A DNA stretch of 64,000 nucleotides from an uncultured Bacteroides sp. (GCF_958445495.1 NZ_CAUCSQ010000020.1:22743-86742); one strand, 5' to 3'; positions 9,352 through 18,779 are shown, numbered from the stretch's first letter. The notes: generated by a model not told the origin, from the letters alone. Numbers and translations are program-made.

Positions 9352-11400
9352 ATGAGACGAATCTTACTATTATATATATTATTTTCCGTTGTAGGACTGA
9401 CAACTGTCCATGCACAGTTCAATACCGGCAGTCAACAAATCGACGAAAACGGATATGACCAATATGGTAACCAGGTAGACCCTGCCATGATTCCCGACAA
9501 ACTGGACAGTGCAAATGTGGAAGTACAGGGATTACCGCCTAAGTTGTATATGTGGCGTATTAAAAACCAACTGGGCGACCGAACTATAATCCCCGCAGAT
9601 ACCGCCTACCATCATTTCCAGAATATAAATCTTACAGAAGGAGTTACGGGGCATTACAATCATCTCGCCAATATGGGTTCTCCCCGCATATCACGTATCT
9701 TTTTTGACCGTCGTTATCCGGAACCGACCATTTTCATGGAACCTTTTTCCAGTTTTTTTGTACGTCCCACAGAGTTCAACTTTACAAACAGTAATGTACC
9801 GTACACCAATCTGACCTATCATAAAGCAGGTAACAAAATTAACGGAGAAGAGCGGTTTAAATCTTATTTTTCCGTCAATGTAAATAAAAAACTCGCTTTC
9901 GGTTTCAATATCGACTACCTATACGGACGAGGTTATTACAACAACCAGAATACCGCATATTTCAATGCGGCTGTATTCGGCAGTTACATTGGCGACCGCT
10001 ATCAGGTACAAGGCATATATAGCAATAATTACCTGAAAACAAATGAAAACGGAGGAATCACCGACGACCGGTATATCACTGCTCCCGAAGAAATGGCGCA
10101 GGGACAGAGAGAATACGAATCAACCAATATACCTACCGTATTAAACGCAACAACCAACCGTAACCATGATTTTTACGTGTTTCTGACCCAACGTTACAAT
10201 CTGGGATTCAAGCGCGATATACCGCAAGCGGAAAACGACACCACTCCCGTTAAACAAGAATTTGTGCCGGTAACGAGTTTTATACATACCATTCAAGTAG
10301 AACGTGCACGGCACACTTTCAATTCCAATGACGAAGTCGATGAAAATTATTACCAGAACACTTATTTCGGCCAAGACAATGCAATAGTAAGAGACAGCAC
10401 CACCTATATAGGAATCAAAAACACAATCGGCATTGCCCTATTGGAAGGTTTCAACAAGTATGCAAAAGCCGGTTTGACAGCATTTGCTTCTTATAAAATC
10501 AGCAAGTACACGCTTATGAACATGGATGGAAACCCCAATCCCGACAGATACAACGAAAATGAAATATTTGTCGGAGGAGAGTTATCCAAACGGGAAGGTA
10601 ACGTCCTTCATTACCATGCCATCGGTGAAGTAGGACTTGCAGGAAAAGCTATCGGACAGTTCAATGTCAAAGGAGACATAGACCTGAATTTTCCATTATG
10701 GAAAGATACTGTCAGCCTCATAGCACGAGGCGAAGTCAGTAACCGCCTGGCTCCTTTCTACATGCGTCATTATCATTCAAAGCATTTTATGTGGGACAAT
10801 GATATGGACAAAGAGTTCCGTACGCGCATTGAAGGAGAGTTAAGTATAGCACGTTGGAAAACACGTTTGAAAGTTGGGGTTGAAAATATCAAAAACTATA
10901 CCTATTTCAATCAGCAGGCACTTCCGGAACAAAAAAGCGGCAGCTTACAAGTCTTGTCAGCAAGTCTTAACCAAGACTTTAAGATAGGCATTTTCCACTT
11001 GGACAACGAAGTCACTTGGCAGAAATCCAGCGACCAGACCACTCTCCCTCTCCCCGATTTATCACTGTATCATAATTTTTATATGCAATTCAAATTAGCG
11101 AAAAAAGTCCTCAGTGTCCAGTTAGGCGCAGACGTACGTTACTTCACCAAATATAATGCTCCCGCCTATATGCCGGCCATTCAGAATTTTCATTTGCAAC
11201 CGACAGACGACCAGGTGGAAATCGGCGGTTATCCAATTGTAAACGTATATGCGAACCTGCATTTGAAACGTACCCGTTTCTACGTAATGATGTATCATGT
11301 AAACCAAGGTATGAGCAGGCCCAACTATTTCTTGTCCCCTCATTACCCGATCAACCCAAGCGTATTGAAATTCGGCCTTTCATGGAATTTCTATGATTAA
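9352..11400 (+). CDS. Putative outer-membrane porin (Porin_10-like)
   Basis: A 682-residue exported protein with a signal peptide (MRRILLLYILFSVVGLTTVHA, cleaved near AQF) and many alternating amphipathic beta strands rich in Tyr, Phe and Asn, ending in LKFGLSWNFYD, an outer-membrane beta-barrel type C-terminus. The overall layout fits the Bacteroidetes putative porin family (Porin_10). I chose the ATG at 9352 rather than the TTG at 9340, because the signal peptide begins there. The gene downstream (11418) follows after 17 bases and is probably co-expressed. Confidence 0.8.
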   Translation: MRRILLLYILFSVVGLTTVHAQFNTGSQQIDENGYDQYGNQVDPAMIPDKLDSANVEVQGLPPKLYMWRIKNQLGDRTIIPADTAYHHFQNINLTEGVTGHYNHLANMGSPRISRIFFDRRYPEPTIFMEPFSSFFVRPTEFNFTNSNVPYTNLTYHKAGNKINGEERFKSYFSVNVNKKLAFGFNIDYLYGRGYYNNQNTAYFNAAVFGSYIGDRYQVQGIYSNNYLKTNENGGITDDRYITAPEEMAQGQREYESTNIPTVLNATTNRNHDFYVFLTQRYNLGFKRDIPQAENDTTPVKQEFVPVTSFIHTIQVERARHTFNSNDEVDENYYQNTYFGQDNAIVRDSTTYIGIKNTIGIALLEGFNKYAKAGLTAFASYKISKYTLMNMDGNPNPDRYNENEIFVGGELSKREGNVLHYHAIGEVGLAGKAIGQFNVKGDIDLNFPLWKDTVSLIARGEVSNRLAPFYMRHYHSKHFMWDNDMDKEFRTRIEGELSIARWKTRLKVGVENIKNYTYFNQQALPEQKSGSLQVLSASLNQDFKIGIFHLDNEVTWQKSSDQTTLPLPDLSLYHNFYMQFKLAKKVLSVQLGADVRYFTKYNAPAYMPAIQNFHLQPTDDQVEIGGYPIVNVYANLHLKRTRFYVMMYHVNQGMSRPNYFLSPHYPINPSVLKFGLSWNFYD

Positions 11401-11417
11401 TAAACCATCCACAACCC

Positions 11418-12326
11418 ATGATACCGCTTTCTAAATTAAAACTGTCCGGCTATTTAATTCCTGTAATCATTATTGGGGTGGCAGCAATTCTCTTTTTCCG
11501 TCAATATAACAAAAAAGAGCAATTCCAAGGACATCCCCGTGATTATGCAGCCATTGCCAAAGAGGGGATATTGCGTATAGCCACTGAATACAATTCCATC
11601 AGTTTTTATGTAGACGGTGATACAATCTCCGGTTTTCATTATGAATTAATACAGGCATTTGCCCGCGACAAGGGATTGAAAACGGAACTCACCCCTCTTA
11701 TGAGTTTCGAAGAGCGGTTGGAAGGATTAAGTGAAGGACGCTATGACGTCATTACCTATGGCATATTAGCAACCAGTGAATTAAAAGATTCCCTACTCCT
11801 CACCTCTCCCATCATTCTTAATAAACAAGTTCTAGTGCAACGTAAAGAGAAAGGAGAAAAAGACTCACTTTATATCCGCAGCCAACTGGACCTAGCCCAG
11901 CGAACCCTTCATGTGGTAAAAGGCTCCCCTTCCATCCTGCGTATCCAAAACCTGGGCAATGAAATCGGAGATACGATTTACATCAAAGAAATTGAGAAAT
12001 ACGGTTCCGAACAATTAATTTCATTAGTAGCTCACGGAGATATCGACTATGCCGTATGTGATGAGAATATCGCGCAGGCAACAGCGGATTCCCTGCCGCA
12101 AATAGATATTAATACAGCAATCAGCTTTACGCAATTCTATTCATGGGCAGTCAGTAAACAATCTCCCGTCCTACTTGACAGTTTGAATACATGGCTGGAT
12201 AAATTCCGGAAAGAAAAAGAATACCAGAAGATTTACCAGAAATACTTTCCATCCGATCTGATAAGCCGATATCCGCTCATTTGGACGCGCCTTATCCAAG
12301 TTAATAATCAAGAAAGTTGCTCTTGA
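11418..12326 (+). CDS. Membrane-anchored solute-binding-protein-like protein (SBP family 3 / MltF N-domain)
   Basis: 302 residues: an N-terminal membrane segment (GYLIPVIIIGVAAILFF) is followed by a periplasmic family-3 solute-binding fold (GILRIATEYNSISFYVDG, GFHYELIQAFARDKGL, YDVITYGILATSELKDSLLL, YAVCDENIAQA). It resembles the non-catalytic N-terminal domain of the lytic transglycosylase MltF, but no transglycosylase domain follows. It could sense amino acids or peptidoglycan fragments. No transporter genes adjoin it; it lies just after the porin gene. Confidence 0.7.
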   Translation: MIPLSKLKLSGYLIPVIIIGVAAILFFRQYNKKEQFQGHPRDYAAIAKEGILRIATEYNSISFYVDGDTISGFHYELIQAFARDKGLKTELTPLMSFEERLEGLSEGRYDVITYGILATSELKDSLLLTSPIILNKQVLVQRKEKGEKDSLYIRSQLDLAQRTLHVVKGSPSILRIQNLGNEIGDTIYIKEIEKYGSEQLISLVAHGDIDYAVCDENIAQATADSLPQIDINTAISFTQFYSWAVSKQSPVLLDSLNTWLDKFRKEKEYQKIYQKYFPSDLISRYPLIWTRLIQVNNQESCS

Positions 12327-12347
12327 CAAAAAATAGCTTTATCTTTG
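12316..12347 (+). promoter_or_regulatory. Promoter for the Gfo/Idh/MocA gene
   Basis: GTTG at 12316-12319, a 20-nt spacer and TATCTTTG at 12340-12347 form a near-consensus Bacteroides promoter. The -33 box lies in the last codons of the preceding gene. Transcription would start near 12354, which excludes an in-frame ATG at 12349 as the start codon. Confidence 0.65.
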
Positions 12348-12384
12348 GATGCTGTTAAAACAGATGCAAAGAGGTATTACAGTT

Positions 12385-13371
12385 ATGAGTGAAAAGATTA
12401 TTAAATGGGGATTCATAGGTTGCGGAGAAGTGACCAAGACGAAAAGTGGCCCCGCTTTCCAGAAAGTAGAACATTCGGAAGTCGTAGCCGTAATGAGCCG
12501 GGACGGTGCAAAGGCGAAAGCTTACGCTAAAGAAAGAGGAATCAAGAAATGGTATGATGACGCACAGGAACTGATAGACGACCCGGAAGTAAATGCCGTC
12601 TATATCGCTACTCCTCCTTCTTCACATGCCACCTATGCCATTATGTCCATGAAAGCCGGAAAACCGGCTTATATTGAGAAACCGATGGCAGTCACTTATG
12701 AAGAATGTACCCGTATCAACCGCATATCCAACGAAACGGGGGTTCCGTGTTTTGTTGCATACTACCGCCGTTATCTTCCTTACTTTCAAAAAGTTAAAGA
12801 GCTGGTAGAAAATGGGGTAATCGGTAATGTAATCAATGTACAAATTCGTTTCGCACAACCGCCACGCGATTTGGATTACAACCGTGAGAATCTTCCATGG
12901 CGCGTGCAGGCCGACATTGCCGGAGGAGGTTATTTCTATGACCTTGCTCCGCATCAAATAGATTTATTACAGGATATGTTCGGTTGCATTCTCGAAGCCA
13001 GCGGCTATAAGAGCAATCGCGGCGGACTTTATCCGGCAGAAGATACCTTAAGCGCATGTTTCCAGTTCGATAACGGATTAGTAGGTAGCGGCTCCTGGTG
13101 TTTTGTAGCGCACGATTCAGCCCGCGAAGACCGCATTGAAATCATTGGAGACAAAGGAATGATTTGTTTTTCCGTTTTCACTTATGAACCTATCGGCCTG
13201 CATACGGAACGCGGACGGGAAGAAATATGTATCGGCAATCCGGAACATGTGCAACAGCCTCTCATTCAAGCAGTGGTAGACCATTTACTAGGAAAATCAA
13301 TATGCTCCTGTGACGGTGAAAGTGCAACCCTGACTAACTGGGTCATGGACAAGATTCTTGGAAAACTGTAA
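12385..13371 (+). CDS. Gfo/Idh/MocA family oxidoreductase
   Basis: A 328-residue NAD(P)-dependent oxidoreductase. The Rossmann motif is WGFIGCGEV at the N-terminus, AYIEKPMAV is the conserved EKP motif near residue 95, and DLAPHQIDLL carries the usual catalytic His. The C-terminal domain is the alpha/beta substrate domain (GSGSWCFVAHDSA). The ATG at 12385 was chosen because AAGAGG lies about 12 nt upstream and the promoter excludes the earlier ATG. The substrate is probably a sugar or inositol derivative but cannot be specified. Confidence 0.88.
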   Translation: MSEKIIKWGFIGCGEVTKTKSGPAFQKVEHSEVVAVMSRDGAKAKAYAKERGIKKWYDDAQELIDDPEVNAVYIATPPSSHATYAIMSMKAGKPAYIEKPMAVTYEECTRINRISNETGVPCFVAYYRRYLPYFQKVKELVENGVIGNVINVQIRFAQPPRDLDYNRENLPWRVQADIAGGGYFYDLAPHQIDLLQDMFGCILEASGYKSNRGGLYPAEDTLSACFQFDNGLVGSGSWCFVAHDSAREDRIEIIGDKGMICFSVFTYEPIGLHTERGREEICIGNPEHVQQPLIQAVVDHLLGKSICSCDGESATLTNWVMDKILGKL

Positions 13372-13500
13372 AATCAGTCCTTCCATCGCTTCTGTCCGTA
13401 TATCATAAACGGACACATAAAACATTGCCGGCCTTTTTTAAGCCTGCCGTATCGGCAGAAATTTAAAGAAAGCAGTCCATCATATGTTGTTAGTTTTTTC

Positions 13501-13508
13501 TATCTTTG
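13501..13508 (+). promoter_or_regulatory. -7 box for the deaminase gene
   Basis: TATCTTTG lies 43 nt before the deaminase ATG. Just upstream, small hairpins sit at 13393-13415 (TGTCCGT...ACGGACA) and 13444-13458 (CTGCCG/CGGCAG); the first may help end the preceding transcript, though no T-tract follows. Confidence 0.5.
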
Positions 13509-13551
13509 TAAAAAAGGTGAATAGAATAAAGCTAACCCTATATTTATTGCC

Positions 13552-14022
13552 ATGACTAAAGAAGAATTAATGCGAAAAGCAATCGAGCTTTCAAAAGAAA
13601 ATGTAAAAAACGGAGGAGGACCTTTCGGAGCGGTTATCGCCACTAAAGAAGGGGAAATCATTGCCACCGGGGTAAACCGTGTTACAACATCCTGCGACCC
13701 CACAGCACATGCTGAAGTCAGTGCGATACGTGCTGCGGCCGCCAAACTGGGAACATTCAATCTGAGCGGATATGAAATATATACTTCATGCGAACCTTGC
13801 CCGATGTGTCTGGGCGCTATTTATTGGGCACGGCTGGACAAAATATACTATGGCAATGACAAAACCGATGCCAAAAACATCGGCTTTGACGATTCTTTTA
13901 TTTACGATGAACTGAAATTAAGCCCCGAAAGCAGAAAACTCCCCTCTGAAATCTTACTGCACAATGAAGCCATCGCCGCTTTCAAAATATGGATGGACAA
14001 AGAAGATAAGATAAAGTATTAA
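13552..14022 (+). CDS. Guanine deaminase-like nucleoside/base deaminase
   Basis: 156 residues with the zinc-dependent cytidine-deaminase fold: HAEVSAIRAA supplies the His ligand and catalytic Glu, and CEPCPMCLGAIYWARLDKI supplies the two Cys ligands. The C-terminal GFDDSFIYDEL is characteristic of Bacillus-type guanine deaminases (GuaD) rather than tRNA adenosine deaminase TadA. It should deaminate guanine to xanthine in the cytosol. It ends before a bidirectional terminator shared with the convergent outer-membrane protein gene. Confidence 0.85.
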   Translation: MTKEELMRKAIELSKENVKNGGGPFGAVIATKEGEIIATGVNRVTTSCDPTAHAEVSAIRAAAAKLGTFNLSGYEIYTSCEPCPMCLGAIYWARLDKIYYGNDKTDAKNIGFDDSFIYDELKLSPESRKLPSEILLHNEAIAAFKIWMDKEDKIKY

Positions 14023-14060
14023 AAATCCGCAGCTCTCTATGATATGGGAAATGACACAAT

Positions 14061-14108
14061 AAAAATCCCCGGAACTACCGTAGACACTCGGTACTCCAGG
14101 GATTTTTT
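14061..14108. terminator. Bidirectional terminator between convergent genes
   Basis: Arms at 14061-14080 and 14089-14108 form a long, slightly imperfect stem (AAAAATCCC against GGGATTTTTT plus CGG..TACCG pairs) with an A-tract on the left and a T-tract on the right. This suits termination from both the deaminase gene and the minus-strand FadL-like gene. Confidence 0.8.
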
Positions 14109-14153
14109 ACACACAAAAGTTATTATTGAAATTGAAAACTGTCCTTTATTAGA

Positions 14154-15824
14154 TTAGAAGCGCATGCCAACCGTAAACAACACTTGGCTACGTGTATTAG
14201 TCACCTTAGTAGCCTCCGGTGAACCGATAACATACTGTCCGTCCTCTTCCGTAATATTGACAAACGGATAAAAGTCCGATTTATACGTAGAAAATTTATA
14301 AGCCAAATCCGCATAAAACATCGAACCGCGATAACCGATACCCAATGTATAATTACTCAACGATTTGGAATTTGAAAAATCCGTATCACTCTGAATCGAG
14401 TTAATCGGCAAATCCTTAAAAGCTTCTTTCTTAAACGCCGAAGAACTATAATTATACCCTGCACGAATAGCAAATTGCGGAATAACTTTATATTCCAGGC
14501 CCAAACGAACCGTACTAACTCCCTTCAACATCCAAGTTGTACTATTCTCATATTCAAAAGAAGAAGAATATCCTTCCGTATCCTTAAATTTCATGGAAGA
14601 ATAGTCCTGATATTCATATTCAGCCCCTAAAGCCAGATTCTTACCGACTGTATATCCCAAACTCAGATTATAAGTCCAGGGAGTCTGAAAATGGAAAGGA
14701 CGAACCATATCTTCATTACCCGGAAGTTTATCCCAAGAACGTACATCGTATCCTTCTATATCTCCGTCCACAATATCAAGCACATCGGAAACGACTTGCG
14801 CACTTGTCTTGTAGTCCAAACTGTAAAAAACCGGAGTATGTACAGCCAGTCCGATTCGGAAAGGAGAATATTTAAAAGGACGGATAATAGCTCCGAATTT
14901 CAAATCAAAACCGGAACCTGTTATTCTATTCCAGCTCTGCAAGTCATACCTTTCCCCATTTCCATAGTCCTCACTGTAAAAAGTATATTTATTATAATCT
15001 ACAGAATACGCGCCGAGAGTCACGCCTAAATATACCCGGTCATGCAAATTGAATGATACATTAAAATCATACTGGTCGATTCCACCGCGTTCTTCCGAAC
15101 GGAAATTTGCATATCCGTCATTCAACATTCCTTCATAATGTCCGGGAGATCTATACAGTTTATTGCCATTTATATCTTCACACTGTTCACCATCTTTTAT
15201 CCAAGGTTCATTTTTCTCCCCGTCCGTCATCTCGCGTGTCGTAATATCTCTAATCAATCCTGCATCAGCTCCCAAAATAGAAAGCCATCCGATATTATTA
15301 TCCATGTAAGGCAAATCTCCCCAACTCGTGATACCACGCGCCTGTTCAGCCATCTGAAAAGTCTGTGAATAACTCCCCAGATTCCCCTCCATCATCATAT
15401 TACTATTAAATGATTTTGCCTTATGGTAATTAAAACCAAAGTTCACAAAACGCAACGGAGTCGTATTGCCTATCTTGGAAGAAAAGACTAATCCGATATT
15501 ATCAAAAGCCCCTTTTGTCAAATCAGCATTCAGCTTCTTCCCCATATACTTACTCTCTGTTCCATAGAGAGAAAAGCCAAAAGAAGTCATTACATCACTA
15601 CTTCGATAAAGACCGATACCTGCCGGATTTGTCCCCATTGTAGAGATTTCCCCGCCAAGGGCGCTCATAGCTCCTCCCATACCGACAAACCGGGCAGTTC
15701 CATTCAAATCCTTTCCCGTAAATTTGGCACCGTCATAAATAGTCTGCGCCATTCCCCAGGGTGCTGCTATCAATATCCCCAGAGCGGTTAAAATACATAT
15801 CTTTTTCATCCTTTTCAAAACCAT
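14154..15824 (-). CDS. OmpP1/FadL-like outer-membrane transport protein
   Basis: A 556-residue exported beta-barrel protein. The signal peptide is ICILTALGILIAAPWGMAQ, followed by TARFVGMGGAMSALGGEIST and NPAGIGLYRSSD, the N-terminal hatch signature of the OmpP1/FadL/TodX group. The rest is a run of amphipathic strands ending in ...RSQVLFTVGMRF with a terminal Phe. It probably passes hydrophobic compounds across the outer membrane. It lies 11 bp downstream of the low-complexity secreted protein gene and is probably in the same operon. A start at the internal ATG 15809 is possible. Confidence 0.82.
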   Translation of the reverse strand: MVLKRMKKICILTALGILIAAPWGMAQTIYDGAKFTGKDLNGTARFVGMGGAMSALGGEISTMGTNPAGIGLYRSSDVMTSFGFSLYGTESKYMGKKLNADLTKGAFDNIGLVFSSKIGNTTPLRFVNFGFNYHKAKSFNSNMMMEGNLGSYSQTFQMAEQARGITSWGDLPYMDNNIGWLSILGADAGLIRDITTREMTDGEKNEPWIKDGEQCEDINGNKLYRSPGHYEGMLNDGYANFRSEERGGIDQYDFNVSFNLHDRVYLGVTLGAYSVDYNKYTFYSEDYGNGERYDLQSWNRITGSGFDLKFGAIIRPFKYSPFRIGLAVHTPVFYSLDYKTSAQVVSDVLDIVDGDIEGYDVRSWDKLPGNEDMVRPFHFQTPWTYNLSLGYTVGKNLALGAEYEYQDYSSMKFKDTEGYSSSFEYENSTTWMLKGVSTVRLGLEYKVIPQFAIRAGYNYSSSAFKKEAFKDLPINSIQSDTDFSNSKSLSNYTLGIGYRGSMFYADLAYKFSTYKSDFYPFVNITEEDGQYVIGSPEATKVTNTRSQVLFTVGMRF

Positions 15825-15835
15825 TTAATTAATAC

Positions 15836-17137
15836 TTATCTTCTGGCACTGCTACTACGGGAAGAACCTCCACCCGATGACCTGGAAGCACCGCCTGAAT
15901 AACTGCCTCTAGAGCTTCCTCCTGACGAAGCGGGAGAATAACTACGGGAAGATGAAGAGCGGGAACTGCCATAAGAAGAAGAACGAGAACTACTTCTCGG
16001 AGAATAACTACGCGGTGTTGTAGAACTGCCACGATTATATGTCGACCTTGCGCTGCTACTCCTCGTCGTTCCGGAGGAACGGGAATAGCCGGAAGAGCGA
16101 GTTGCTCCGGAAGAACGTGAATACGAAGGACTTCCGGTACTCCGCGTACTACTTGGGCGAGAATAAGTTCCGCTCCTACGACTGCTTGAACTACTGCGTT
16201 CACCGGAAGAACGTGTACCTACCACACGCCTGGCCGTAGAACTTCTGCTATAAGTAGAGCCGGAAGAACGGACAGCGCTCCCTTCCCGACGGACAGCATT
16301 CCCTCCACGAACGGCGGAACTCGTTCTGGTACTTGAACCGTAACGACGAACCGTAGAAGGATTTCTATAACTGCTTTGCCCATAAGAACGACGATTGGTA
16401 TAAGTCGGACCGGCCCAATGACCACCGCCCCAAACGGGAGCGCCATGCCAATGGTGGTGATGTCCCCAATAACCGCCGCCGTACCAGCCACCCCAGTAGC
16501 CACCATGCCAACCGCCCCAATAGCCCGGATAATACCCCCAAGCATAATAAGGACGCCATCCCCAGCCATAGTTCCATCCCCAACCGTAAGAACCGTAGCG
16601 CCAATCCCACCAAAGCGGATTACTGAATGTCGGAAACGCATAAGCATAGAGACCGTCGGTATATACATTCCAGTACCAAGAATTCGGTCCGTAAACAATA
16701 TCCCAATACAACGGGCTACTGATACTAACGGCAAAACGTGGGTTACGGAAACGGATAATGCGTTCTGCATATTCATAATCTTCCTGTGTACCGTTGAATT
16801 CACCGGTCACCCATTCCCCGTCCAAATCCGACTCGGATTTCTCCTTTATGTACAAAGTATCGTTATTCATCACGAACTCATTGTCACGTGCATCGTAACG
16901 GCGGTTATATTCATCCACATCCCGTATTTTTCCTTTACGGTCCTGAATCACGACCGTAGTACCCGGTGAAGTATAGATGTTAGTCACTTGCTTCTTCGTT
17001 TCCTTCTTAACCGGAGTTTCCTTTTTCTCCTGTTTTTCTTTTGACGGTACGAAGTAAAGGTCGTCATCAACGCTTTGTGCAAAGATACCTATCGGAAGGC
17101 ACAAGGCAAACAGCAAGAAGTAAACAATCTTTTTCAT
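15836..17137 (-). CDS. Secreted low-complexity protein (W/G/Y-rich then S/R-rich)
   Basis: A 433-residue protein with a clear signal peptide (MKKIVYFLLFALCLPIGIFA), then a Lys/Glu-rich stretch and a short ordered region (residues about 45-160). Next come an aromatic/glycine-rich segment with many W-G-Y repeats around residues 165-225, a His cluster (GHHHHWHG), and a C-terminal tail of about 200 residues made almost only of Ser, Arg, Gly, Thr and Tyr. The strong bias makes large open frames appear on the opposite strand. I do not recognise a function; cell-surface or envelope structural roles are possible. It is expressed upstream of the FadL-like gene. Confidence 0.8.
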   Translation of the reverse strand: MKKIVYFLLFALCLPIGIFAQSVDDDLYFVPSKEKQEKKETPVKKETKKQVTNIYTSPGTTVVIQDRKGKIRDVDEYNRRYDARDNEFVMNNDTLYIKEKSESDLDGEWVTGEFNGTQEDYEYAERIIRFRNPRFAVSISSPLYWDIVYGPNSWYWNVYTDGLYAYAFPTFSNPLWWDWRYGSYGWGWNYGWGWRPYYAWGYYPGYWGGWHGGYWGGWYGGGYWGHHHHWHGAPVWGGGHWAGPTYTNRRSYGQSSYRNPSTVRRYGSSTRTSSAVRGGNAVRREGSAVRSSGSTYSRSSTARRVVGTRSSGERSSSSSRRSGTYSRPSSTRSTGSPSYSRSSGATRSSGYSRSSGTTRSSSARSTYNRGSSTTPRSYSPRSSSRSSSYGSSRSSSSRSYSPASSGGSSRGSYSGGASRSSGGGSSRSSSARR

Positions 17138-17178
17138 ATCATTTAGGTTTATGTAATTACTTAAACTTATTCATGTTA

Positions 17179-17186
17179 CAAAGATA
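17179..17186 (-). promoter_or_regulatory. -7 box for the secreted-protein/FadL operon
   Basis: TATCTTTG on the minus strand lies 42 nt before the ATG at 17137. No convincing -33 box was found. Confidence 0.5.
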
Positions 17187-17337
17187 AAGAAGAGATTTAT
17201 CGTTTAAGGAAGATTTTCCCCAAAGGGTTATAGGGAAATCCCTATTTGTTAGGGAACAAATTTAAAAAGGTCTGATTTACAGCGAACTATTTAATAATCA
17301 ATTAGTAACAAATTATGTTAAACGTCACTTTTGAGGT

Positions 17338-17397
17338 CATTTTATTACCGAAAAATTGTCGAAACACATTTTACATTACCATTTTATTGTCGAAGAA
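17338..17397 (+). repeat. Direct repeats in front of the integrase (possible arm-type sites)
   Basis: CATTTTATTACCGAAAAA (17338-17355) and CATTTTATTGTCGAAGAA (17380-17397) share 15 of 18 bases, 42 bp apart, ending just before the integrase ATG. Such repeats next to a tyrosine integrase are typical of arm-binding sites in an att region; a regulatory role is the alternative. Confidence 0.4.
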
Positions 17398-17400
17398 TTA

Positions 17401-18590
17401 TGGCAAATCTATTTCCGACAATTGTCCCAGGTAAAGTACTGAAGGACAATACACATAAAGTAAGAATCGCGTTGTCACATAACGGAGAAACACGTTATAT
17501 TTTAACGGATATTAAAATTGACTCTAGCAAAGAGTTCAAGAATGGCGCCATCATAAAAAGAAATGATGCAACATATCTTAATACTAAGATAAGAAAGTTA
17601 GTTGATAACTACCAAAGGGCTTTGGATTCAATAGAATGCCAGGAGTGTATGACATGTTCACAACTGATAGATGCCATCAAAGGAATAAAGAAGGCGAAAT
17701 ACATGACACTCGAGCATTTATATGAAGAATACCTGGATACTCATACACTTGCAGAAGGTTCTATTTCAATGTACGACAAAGGAGTAAAGGCACTCCAAAA
17801 GTGCATTGGCAATAATGTCAGCATTGCAAATATTAACTATCTCACAATTATCAAATTCGAGCACGAATTACGTATTGCAGGACTACGTTCAGATACTATT
17901 AGAATGAGACTGTCTGTTATACGTCTACTCATGAGATTTGCGCTTCAATGCCATTTTATATCATACGAAACATATCCATTCGCAACATACAAGATGCCGG
18001 ATAAGTCAATCAGGGATATTTGGTTATCCATAGATGAGATAAAAGCGATCAGAGATACACAATTCTCAAAAGAGAATCTTATACGCACAAGAGACATATT
18101 TATGCTCTCATACTATCTTGGCGGCATTAATCTCGCAGATTTAATCAACTACAACTTTTTAACCTGCAATGGCAAAATGATATATCATAGAAAGAAAATA
18201 ATGAGAGACAATAAATCTATCGCTCCAATTGTATTCAATATACCTAATGAAGCCAAATGGATAATCAATCATTATCTTAATGATGAAGGGAAATTGCAAT
18301 TCAGACAAAGACACAAAAATGAAACAATTAAAAATATATACGCTTCTTTAAATAAGAATCTAAAAACTATTCAAAAAGAACTAGGTATAGAAAAAACTCT
18401 GATGTTTTATTCTGCAAGAAAATCATTTGCCCAACATGCTTTCGATACTGGAACACCGACAATGATTATTGACTACTTAATAGGACATTCTGTTTCTAGT
18501 TCAGCTAAGGGCTCAATATACCACTATGTAAGAGCAACACCTGAGGTTGCAAATGCAGCATTGCGAAAAGTATTGGATAATCTAAAATAA
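17401..18590 (+). CDS. Tyrosine recombinase/phage integrase
   Basis: A 396-residue Bacteroides-type integrase: an N-terminal arm-binding region (residues about 1-90, PTIVPGKVLKDNTHKVRIAL), a SAM-like core-binding domain (about 100-205), and a C-terminal catalytic domain. Visible catalytic elements are FYSARKSFAQHA (Arg II box), LIGHS (His), and IYHYVRAT with the Tyr nucleophile. The first catalytic Arg is not obvious in SYYLGGINLADL, as in some Bacteroidetes recombinases. The ATG at 17401 was preferred over a TTG at 17331, which lies in the repeat region. It is the only plus-strand protein gene of the phage and sits at the left end beside host DNA. Confidence 0.92.
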
Positions 18591-18608
18591 TTTGTACCTT
18601 TGCATCAT

Positions 18609-18680
18609 CAAGATAACACGGACATAATTCCGATTATTTTGGTTTGACTTGGTGAGGGGGTGGTTCCCCTCACTTTTTTT
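18609..18680 (+). ncRNA. Candidate small RNA after the integrase
   Basis: A complete promoter lies at the integrase 3' end: ATTG at 18572-18575, a 19-nt spacer, TACCTTTG at 18595-18602. About 45 nt beyond the expected start lies a strong terminator, GTGAGGGG (18652-18659) pairing with CCCCTCAC (18666-18673) and followed by T residues to 18680. The product would be an RNA of about 70 nt with no start codon-led frame. Alternatively the hairpin simply ends integrase transcription and the -7 match is fortuitous. Confidence 0.45.
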
Positions 18681-18779
18681 ATGTACATACCGAACTTTAT
18701 TCTCAATTCAATAGTAACACCTATGTAACCCTTCCAGAGAGTTTGATTGTGTGCTGTTGATAGGGAGGGTTACAAAACC

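Noticed and set aside
15836..16420. Regular short repeats that look CRISPR-like
   Set aside because: They are Ser/Arg codon repeats inside a long coding frame, vary in length and sequence, and lack constant repeat-spacer units.
16376..16969. Long plus-strand open frame opposite the low-complexity protein gene
   Set aside because: It is the antisense shadow of W/G/Y- and S/R-biased codons; its product is low-complexity P/I/T-rich with no plausible family.
17401..18590. Integrative conjugative element rather than phage
   Set aside because: No relaxase, coupling protein or type IV secretion genes are present; the linked genes are phage head, tail and lysis genes.
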